A stretch of DNA of 64,000 bases from Bacteroidaceae bacterium (lineage in GTDB: Bacteria > Bacteroidota > Bacteroidia > Bacteroidales > Bacteroidaceae), in contig JAILDV010000050.1 in the NCBI GenBank assembly GCA_024688885.1, forward strand, positions 1-64,000, written 5' to 3'. Below are positions 57,895 to 64,000 of this stretch, piece after piece (the stretch's first letter is position 1; each line of letters starts with the position of its first letter). A model generated the notes under the pieces. It made no database searches. It saw nothing but the letters and a program-made list of their open reading frames with translations, and had not been told where the DNA came from. The translations under genes and the position numbers were made by a program.

Positions 57895-58806
57895 ATGGAA
57901 GAAAAGGAGCAACAACGCCTGACACGACGTTATTACCAGTATCTGAAGTTGGAGAAGGGCAGTTCACCCAATACCATCGATGCCTATATGCGCGACCTTG
58001 ATAAGTTTCTCCGATTCATCAAGGACGAAGGGAAGGATTTCCTGTCTATCGAACTGCAGGACATCCACCATTTCTCGGCACTGATGGTGGATGTGGGCAT
58101 CCATGCCGTCTCGCTTTCCCGCATCCTCTCGGGGGTGAGGAGCTTCTATCATTTCCTGGTGTTGAGCGATGTGCTGGAGGTGAATCCTACTGAACTGCTG
58201 GAATTTCCCAAGAAACCTCAGCATCTGCCAGATGTGCTTTCAGTGGATGAAATTGATGCCATCGAGTCGGTCATCGACCTTAGCCAACCTGAGGGACAGC
58301 GCAATAAAGCCATCATCGAAACGCTCTTTTCTTGCGGTTTGCGTGTATCTGAACTTGTGAATCTGAAAATCAGCAACCTCTTTTTCGATGACCAGTTCAT
58401 CAAGGTGGAGGGAAAAGGTTCGAAACAACGTCTGGTGCCCATTTCGGAGAAGGCCATCCATGAGATTCAGCTCTATTTCATAGGTCGTAATCAGCTGCCC
58501 ATTCCGTTGGCATATCAAGACTTTGTGTTTGTCAGCCATCGTCGTAAGAAACCCCTTACACGTGTCATGGTGTTCCTGATGATTAAGGATCTTGTGGAGA
58601 AAGCGGGCATACAGAAAACGGTCTCACCTCATACGTTCCGTCATTCCTTTGCCACCTCTCTGCTTGAAGGAGGTGCCAATCTTCGTGCCATTCAAGCGAT
58701 GCTCGGTCACGAATCCATCGCCACCACCCAGATTTACACCCATATAGACACGTCACATCTGCGCGAGGAAATACTGGAACATCATCCTCGAAACAAAGGA
58801 AATTGA
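57895..58806 (+). CDS. xerD: XerD-like tyrosine recombinase
   Basis: Tyrosine recombinase motifs: LFSCGLRVSEL; HTFRHSFATSLLEGGANLRAIQAMLGHESIATTQIYTHID. Confidence 0.88.
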   Translation: MEEKEQQRLTRRYYQYLKLEKGSSPNTIDAYMRDLDKFLRFIKDEGKDFLSIELQDIHHFSALMVDVGIHAVSLSRILSGVRSFYHFLVLSDVLEVNPTELLEFPKKPQHLPDVLSVDEIDAIESVIDLSQPEGQRNKAIIETLFSCGLRVSELVNLKISNLFFDDQFIKVEGKGSKQRLVPISEKAIHEIQLYFIGRNQLPIPLAYQDFVFVSHRRKKPLTRVMVFLMIKDLVEKAGIQKTVSPHTFRHSFATSLLEGGANLRAIQAMLGHESIATTQIYTHIDTSHLREEILEHHPRNKGN

Positions 58807-58906
58807 GAGCTGCCATTCTTCATCATCCATTGTCAAATTGTAAATGCTTTCACTCCCTTTTTCTCTCCCCTTTTAACTTCAACTTCAACTTTAGATACTT
58901 TAACTG

Positions 58907-58936
58907 TTAGTTTTTAGTATTTAGTTTTTAGTTTTT
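58907..58936 (+). repeat. heptamer array TTAGTTT/TTAGTAT
   Basis: TTAGTTT-TTAGTAT-TTAGTTT-TTAGTTT just upstream of TACCTTTG. Confidence 0.85.
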
Positions 58937-58937
58937 G

Positions 58938-58945
58938 TACCTTTG
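58938..58945 (+). promoter_or_regulatory. -7 box TACCTTTG for S41 peptidase
   Basis: TAnnTTTG ~22 bp before ATG 58967. Confidence 0.6.
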
Positions 58946-58966
58946 CACACAAATCAACATTGCAAT

Positions 58967-60628
58967 ATGAAAAAGTTTCTATCACTTTTAGTTTTTTGCC
59001 TCTCGTTCCTGACCTCCTTCGCCCAGTTGGAGCACAATTTCTCCGTGGCGAAATATCTGGACATCTTCAACAGCATTTACCGTCAGCTGGACATCTTCTA
59101 TGTGGATTCATTGGAAGCTGACAAGGTCATCCGCGTCGGCATTGATGCCATGACCAACGAGCTGGACATCTACACCAAGTTCTATCCCGAGGAAGACATG
59201 GGTGAGTTGAAGATGATGACCACAGGCAAATATGGCGGCATTGGTTCCATCATCCGCATGAGGAAAGACTCCACTGTCATCATTCAGGAACCATACGCAG
59301 ACATGCCTGCTGCTGAAGTGGGTTTGCAGGTGGGCGATGTGCTGCTGAAGATTGACGACAACGACTTGAAAGGCATGAACACGACAGAAGTGAGTGAACT
59401 GCTGCGTGGCGAACCCGGCACAACCTTCATGCTCCGTGTTCAGCGTCCGGGAGAAAAGAAGACACGCGACTTCAAGATTACACGCCGAAGCATCAAAATC
59501 CCCTCCATTCCCTATCATGGCTTGGTGGGCGATGCCGGCTACATCTTTCTGAGAGAGTTCACCGAAGGTTGCTCCAAGGATATGCGCAAAGCCATCATCT
59601 CCCTGAAAGAAAAGGGAGCCAAGAAAATCATCCTCGACCTTCGCGGCAATGGCGGTGGTCTGCTCAATGAAGCCATCGACATCGTCAACCTCTTCACTCC
59701 CAAAAACCTGAAGATTGTGGAGACCAAAGGCAAGATGGTGGCAGCCAACTACTCCTACTCCACCCGCAACGACCCGCTCGACCTCGACATTCCGCTCGCT
59801 GTGCTCGTTGACGACGAAACAGCCAGTGCGGCAGAAATTGTGTCGGGTGCTCTGCAAGACCTCGACCGTGCTGTCGTTGTCGGTTGCGACACCTACGGCA
59901 AAGGTTTGGTGCAGAGTTCCCGCGAACTCCCCTACAATGGCAGCATCAAGCTCACCACAGCCAAGTATTACCTGCCATCCGGACGCTGCATCCAGAAGAT
60001 TGACTACAAGAAATTGCGTGAAGCAGCTGAAATCTACCGCACCACAGGCAAGAAAGTGGACACAAAGGCAGACAGCATCAAACGGATTTTCCACACAGCA
60101 GGAGGTCGTGAAGTGACCGAAGGCAACGGCATCAAACCCGACATCGAAGTGAAGCACGACACCCTCGCCAACATCGTCTATTACCTCTCCAACGATGATG
60201 TTCTGACCGACTGGGGCACCAAATACTGCCAGAACCACCCCACCATCCCTGCCGTGAAAGACTTCGCCATCACCGATGCCGACTATGCCGAGTTCAAGCA
60301 GATGGTCAAGGACAGCAACTTCCAGTATGACCGCCAAAGCGAAAAGCGGTTGGCAGACCTCAAGAAGATTGCCGAGTTTGAAGGCTACTACGAAGATGCC
60401 AAACCAGAATTTGAAGCCCTCGAAAAGAAGTTTGCCCACAACCTCGACCGTGAGATGGACCGCAAACAGGGCGACCTCCGCAAGGTGATGGCAAACGAGA
60501 TCGTACGCCGCTACTACTACCAGGCAGGCACCATAGAAGAAGCACTGAAAGACGACGACGACCTGAAACGAGCCATCGAACTGCTCAACGCCCCTGCCGA
60601 ATACAACAAAATACTGAAAGCCAATTAA
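58967..60628 (+). CDS. S41 family C-terminal processing peptidase with PDZ domain
   Basis: PDZ EVGLQVGDVLLKIDD; LDLRGNGGGLLNEAIDI; VLVDDETASAAEIVSGALQDLDRAVVVG. Confidence 0.92.
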   Translation: MKKFLSLLVFCLSFLTSFAQLEHNFSVAKYLDIFNSIYRQLDIFYVDSLEADKVIRVGIDAMTNELDIYTKFYPEEDMGELKMMTTGKYGGIGSIIRMRKDSTVIIQEPYADMPAAEVGLQVGDVLLKIDDNDLKGMNTTEVSELLRGEPGTTFMLRVQRPGEKKTRDFKITRRSIKIPSIPYHGLVGDAGYIFLREFTEGCSKDMRKAIISLKEKGAKKIILDLRGNGGGLLNEAIDIVNLFTPKNLKIVETKGKMVAANYSYSTRNDPLDLDIPLAVLVDDETASAAEIVSGALQDLDRAVVVGCDTYGKGLVQSSRELPYNGSIKLTTAKYYLPSGRCIQKIDYKKLREAAEIYRTTGKKVDTKADSIKRIFHTAGGREVTEGNGIKPDIEVKHDTLANIVYYLSNDDVLTDWGTKYCQNHPTIPAVKDFAITDADYAEFKQMVKDSNFQYDRQSEKRLADLKKIAEFEGYYEDAKPEFEALEKKFAHNLDREMDRKQGDLRKVMANEIVRRYYYQAGTIEEALKDDDDLKRAIELLNAPAEYNKILKAN

Positions 60629-60662
60629 ATGTACAATGTATCTTTCACAATTAGGAATTAGG

Positions 60663-60736
60663 AAAGATGCGGTTGAGCGAGTGCAGAGGTCAAGCTTGTT
60701 TGGACTATGCCGAGCGTGAGCATCTTCGGCGAAGCC
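60663..60736 (+). repeat. 74-bp hairpin element copy E
   Basis: As copy C, with two A-to-G changes in the TCAAACTTGTTTGA stem. Confidence 0.95.
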
Positions 60737-60778
60737 AATGAGGAATGAGGAACCTTTAGCTCGACGGAGTCAATTGAA

Positions 60779-60907
60779 TCTCTAAACCCTAAACCCTAAA
60801 CTCTAAACCCTAAACTCTAAACCCTAAACCCTAAACTCTCAACCCTAAACTCTAAACCCTAAACCCTAAACTCTAAACCCTAAACTCTCAACTCTCAACT
60901 GTCAACT
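60779..60907 (+). repeat. longest heptamer array (~17 units CCCTAAA/CTCTAAA/CTCTCAA)
   Basis: CTCTAAACCCTAAACCCTAAACTCTAAACCC...CTCTCAACTCTCAACTGTCAACT, 10 bp before ATG 60918. Confidence 0.97.
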
Positions 60908-60917
60908 AAAATAAATC

Positions 60918-61127
60918 ATGTCCCTTCGCAACAACAAAGCAGCACGGTTGAACCGCTACATGATGTTCGGCACCCTGTTCCTTGGCATTCTCGTCCTTGG
61001 ATGCGTCTTCGCATTCCTCTATCTGTCCTACAACAAGACCGACAATCCCTTTTTTGAGCAACCAAAAGAAGAAGGGGCAGCAGATAGCATCGTACTGATT
61101 GTCAACGACTCAACACTCTTGGAATAA
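60918..61127 (+). CDS. small single-TM protein
   Basis: 69 aa, one TM (YMMFGTLFLGILVLGCVFAFLYL). Confidence 0.55.
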   Translation: MSLRNNKAARLNRYMMFGTLFLGILVLGCVFAFLYLSYNKTDNPFFEQPKEEGAADSIVLIVNDSTLLE

Positions 61128-61129
61128 AC

Positions 61130-61963
61130 ATGAAAGTGAAAAGTGAAAAACGAAAAGTGAAGAATCTATTTTACCTGCCATTCGGATGGGGGTTACTTTT
61201 ATTTTTCACTTTTCACTTTTCACTTTACTCTTTACCCTCCCGCGCCCAATGCCCGACCGAAAACACAGCCTTCAAGGCAGGCGAACGGCTCACCTACGAC
61301 CTCTACTTCAACTGGAAATTCATCTGGGTAAAATGCGGTGCAGCCTACTACACCATCAAGGCAGCCCAATACAAAGGACAGGCAGCCCTGCGCAACGACC
61401 TGCTCTTCACCTCCAACAAGCGGTGTGACGCGGTCTTCACCATGCGCGACACCCTCATCTCCTACATCACCCCCCAACTCGTACCCCTCTACTTCCGCAA
61501 AGGCTCCCTCGAAGGGAAGCACTACACCGTCGATGAAGTGTGGTACACCTATCCAGGCGGCAAGAGCCATGTTCGGCAGAAATTCCTCAATCGTCACGGC
61601 GAACTCTCCGAACACCATCACGAAAGCAACGATTGCAACTACGACATGCTCTCCATCCTCTCCCTTGCCCGCTCGTTCAATCCCAAGAACTACAAGATAG
61701 GGCAGCGCATCCATTTCCCCATGGCAACAGGAAAAAAGGTGGAAGAACAGACACTCGTCTATCGGGGCAAGAAAGACTGGAAAGCCAATGACAAAAAGAC
61801 CTACCACTGTCTCATCTTCTCCCTGCTCGACTACGAAGAAAAAGACAAAGACAAGGAACTCCTCCGCTTCTACGTCACCGACGACTCCCGCCACATGCCT
61901 GTTCGCATTGACTTCTACCTCCGTTTCGGCACCGCCAAAGCCTATCTGGCAAAATCAAACTAA
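61130..61963 (+). CDS. DUF3108-like secreted protein
   Basis: FKAGERLTYDLYFNWKFIWVKCGAAYY pattern after the signal peptide. Confidence 0.7.
   Translation: MKVKSEKRKVKNLFYLPFGWGLLLFFTFHFSLYSLPSRAQCPTENTAFKAGERLTYDLYFNWKFIWVKCGAAYYTIKAAQYKGQAALRNDLLFTSNKRCDAVFTMRDTLISYITPQLVPLYFRKGSLEGKHYTVDEVWYTYPGGKSHVRQKFLNRHGELSEHHHESNDCNYDMLSILSLARSFNPKNYKIGQRIHFPMATGKKVEEQTLVYRGKKDWKANDKKTYHCLIFSLLDYEEKDKDKELLRFYVTDDSRHMPVRIDFYLRFGTAKAYLAKSN
61133..61227 (+). repeat. inverted pair of GTGAAAA and TTTTCAC heptamer arrays within signal-peptide codons
   Basis: AAAGTGAAAAGTGAAAAACGAAAAGTGAAG ... TTTTTCACTTTTCACTTTTCACTTTAC. Confidence 0.9.
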
Positions 61964-62117
61964 GAAGGGAATCTGAACAAACACGAACCAAACCCCTAAT
62001 TATCATTCATCGGACTTATTATTTTCGACCACGAATTAGACGAATTTTACGAATTGGAAGAGCCTTGGCGGCTCTTGGGAAACCATCCGGACGGGGCTTT
62101 CGCCAAGAAAGCAAATA

Positions 62118-62225
62118 ATCCGTTGAATCGGTTAAATCCGTGGTTAAAAAAATATCTCCGTTCAATCCGCTCAATCGTTCCGCAGGAACTTGTCTTAAAA
62201 AACATACCGCCGATGATTCAGCAGA
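62118..62225 (+). repeat. ~110-bp dispersed repeat copy 2
   Basis: ATCCGTTGAATCGGTTAAATCCGTGGTTAAAAAAATATCTCCGTTCAATCCGCTCAATCGTTCCGCAGGAACTTGT...CGATGATTCAGCAGA. Confidence 0.9.
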
Positions 62226-62667
62226 AAAAAATGATGAAAATTGACGTGTTAAAAACTGACCTTCAATGATTTTATTTGACGTGAATCCTCGTCAATATAC
62301 ACGTCAATCTAACATCAATAATTCAATTTAAGTTTGACTTCGTCGAGCTGAAGGTTCGCAAGTTTTATTTTTTTGAAGTTAATGAAGTTACCGAAGTGAG
62401 CGCTTCGCTGAGTTGACTATGCAAAAGTATAAAAAAAGGCTCAAATATCACGCACTCGCCATCAAGAGAACGTTTTTTTATGCTAAATTACCGGTTAACA
62501 TATATATTCCTGTGTTTGCTTTTGGAAAAAACAAAAATTTAACCATGTCAAGAGCATAACCCCCAACCACTTAATGCGGATTTAACCATTTAACACCGAA
62601 GCACATTCTGATGTACGATGAGCGATGTACGATGTACGATGGAGATGAATGATGGAGATGAATGATG

Positions 62668-64000
62668 TTAGTTTGATAATTCGCTGACAAAAGCAAACTG
62701 CGCATCATATCTTGTTGCTTTTGTCCATTCTTTCTTAGTTGAATTAAGAGCAGATGCATCTAATTCAGCAGATATGTCTATGTCGACTGACAGATACATC
62801 CCAGCCGTATTGACATTCTTATATCTATCTGGTTCTACATCATTAGACAAAGCCACCTTACAATCCCCCTTCACGGCATACAAATGTAGACCATTCGTGT
62901 TGCGATGATGGAACAGTACATATCCAATCGAAGATATATGATCAAGAATCTCCATTGAATCTCTTGTGTACTTGATGCCAATAGCAAGTTTTCCCGAAGG
63001 AAGGAACGTCTTGCTTTTCGTGTCGTAGTTCTCCATCATCACCATGAGGATCCCCTCTTTATCTGTTGCAGGGATAGAGGATCCTTCTGTCTTCCTTGCC
63101 GCTTCGATGATTGGTTCGGGCTTCTCGCCCAATCGGCAAGGCTTCACGATAAAGAACTTCCTCAAATCAGCCAACAACTGCTCATTATTCTCTTCTGGAT
63201 CATCTTTGTCAAGTGCCAATGAGAAAATGGTGTTGTCGGCAAAAGGCGTATAGGTCTTGCCTAACACTTCTTGGAAATGTGTCTTGAAATACTTTTTCGC
63301 ATCCACACCCGGCTTTGCTGCCATAGCATAGAAGTCGTAGTCATCTTGCAACCAATCCTGAATCTCCTCACGGAACTTGTTGCGAATTTTGAGTTTCCAA
63401 CCTTCTTTCTGTGAAGCGTTGTTTCTGGCATATAATGAAAGGACAAAAAGAAAGTTCACGTCATAGTGGAACAACAGCAGCGTGTCACGGTCAAAGAGGC
63501 GATTCTTGAATTGTTCCTTGCGATGGCGATTGTGCTGCCTATCCGTCTTCTCAATACCATCATTGGCATAATTGTAGGCTTCATCCATTTTTGCAGAAAC
63601 AAAGAAGTTCGGAATGATATTGTAGCCCTCTGTCACATCGTCACGAAGTTGTATGCCCGATTGTGGCTTCTCACCACGATTGAAGATGTCAAGATTCCAT
63701 TGGATGACATTCCGAGCGTAGGTGTACTGCTTATAGATAGATTCTGTGCCAAGCGGATGCCCCATCTTGTAATACTTCGAGTCGCCTATGTAGTATGTCT
63801 GGCTCGTTTCGCTCTCAATAAGGCTTTTGGCAGTAAAGAGGTGGTCAACGATTTTGCCATCCTCTTGCTTCTTGTCCATTCCGTCTGGCAAAGGATTGTC
63901 ACCAATCAGTTCATCAATGATGGCTTCAAAGACGATGTGGAAACTCTTCACCAGCAGATACTCCTTCTTCTCCGTATTGACAAATACCTGTCGGGCTTCG
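62668..64000 (-). CDS. LlaJI-like restriction endonuclease, N-terminal part outside window
   Basis: Frame stays open to the window end (EARQVFVNTEKKEYLLVKSFHIVFE); TYYIGDSKYYKMG nuclease-like stretch. Family assigned from memory. Confidence 0.55.
   Translation of the reverse strand, partial: EARQVFVNTEKKEYLLVKSFHIVFEAIIDELIGDNPLPDGMDKKQEDGKIVDHLFTAKSLIESETSQTYYIGDSKYYKMGHPLGTESIYKQYTYARNVIQWNLDIFNRGEKPQSGIQLRDDVTEGYNIIPNFFVSAKMDEAYNYANDGIEKTDRQHNRHRKEQFKNRLFDRDTLLLFHYDVNFLFVLSLYARNNASQKEGWKLKIRNKFREEIQDWLQDDYDFYAMAAKPGVDAKKYFKTHFQEVLGKTYTPFADNTIFSLALDKDDPEENNEQLLADLRKFFIVKPCRLGEKPEPIIEAARKTEGSSIPATDKEGILMVMMENYDTKSKTFLPSGKLAIGIKYTRDSMEILDHISSIGYVLFHHRNTNGLHLYAVKGDCKVALSNDVEPDRYKNVNTAGMYLSVDIDISAELDASALNSTKKEWTKATRYDAQFAFVSELSN

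Noticed and set aside
57895-58806. Integron/phage integrase driving the repeats
   Set aside because: Sequence fits a XerC/D-type recombinase; no attC-like cassettes or phage genes nearby. A link to repeats remains untested.
59108-60439. 443-aa minus-strand ORF
   Set aside because: Antisense to the S41 peptidase, which has clear motifs.
60779-60907. CRISPR array or true telomere
   Set aside because: Units are 7 bp with no spacers, and the array lies inside a gene-dense chromosome with genes continuing on both sides.
1-64000. tRNA or rRNA genes
   Set aside because: None recognised by eye in the intergenic gaps; a tRNAscan/barrnap run would be needed to exclude them formally.

Overview
The window is a gene-dense stretch of a Bacteroidales chromosome. 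It looks Prevotellaceae-like, inferred from TAnnTTTG promoter boxes, T9SS-type C-termini and the gene families present. The conserved core is rimP-nusA-infB, cvpA, sufBCD, ribF, a DUF3109-type gene, hisS (minus strand) and sufS. Other modules are: (i) a left accessory block of paired secreted or membrane genes (1-9810); (ii) a gene for a Cys-rich TackOD1-like protein next to a stand-alone receiver protein; (iii) an envelope/glycan cluster (metallophosphatase, LTA-synthase-like sulfatase, three acyltransferases, a GT14 and another glycosyltransferase); (iv) a VTC/DUF4956/DUF2490-like/carbohydrate-binding cassette; (v) a minus-strand operon encoding a 3854-aa multidomain T9SS-type giant; (vi) GT9, acyltransferase, Xer recombinase, S41 peptidase and a DUF3108-like gene; (vii) a truncated LlaJI-like restriction gene at the right edge. 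The most unusual signal is a set of short tandem arrays, nearly all with a 7-bp period but with several unrelated sequences (CTCTAAA/CCCTAAA/CTCTCAA, ATTATGA, CCTAATT, TTTTCAC, TTAGTTT, GTAAATA, GTACAAT). They sit at gene junctions, directly before start codons, inside signal-peptide codons and, in three cases, within enzyme ORFs. A ~74-bp hairpin-rich element occurs in five copies and in two places is directly followed by a heptamer array and a start codon. A separate ~32-bp element occurs three times, at the borders of the left accessory modules. All calls come from reading the sequence and the supplied ORF track; no database search was run.
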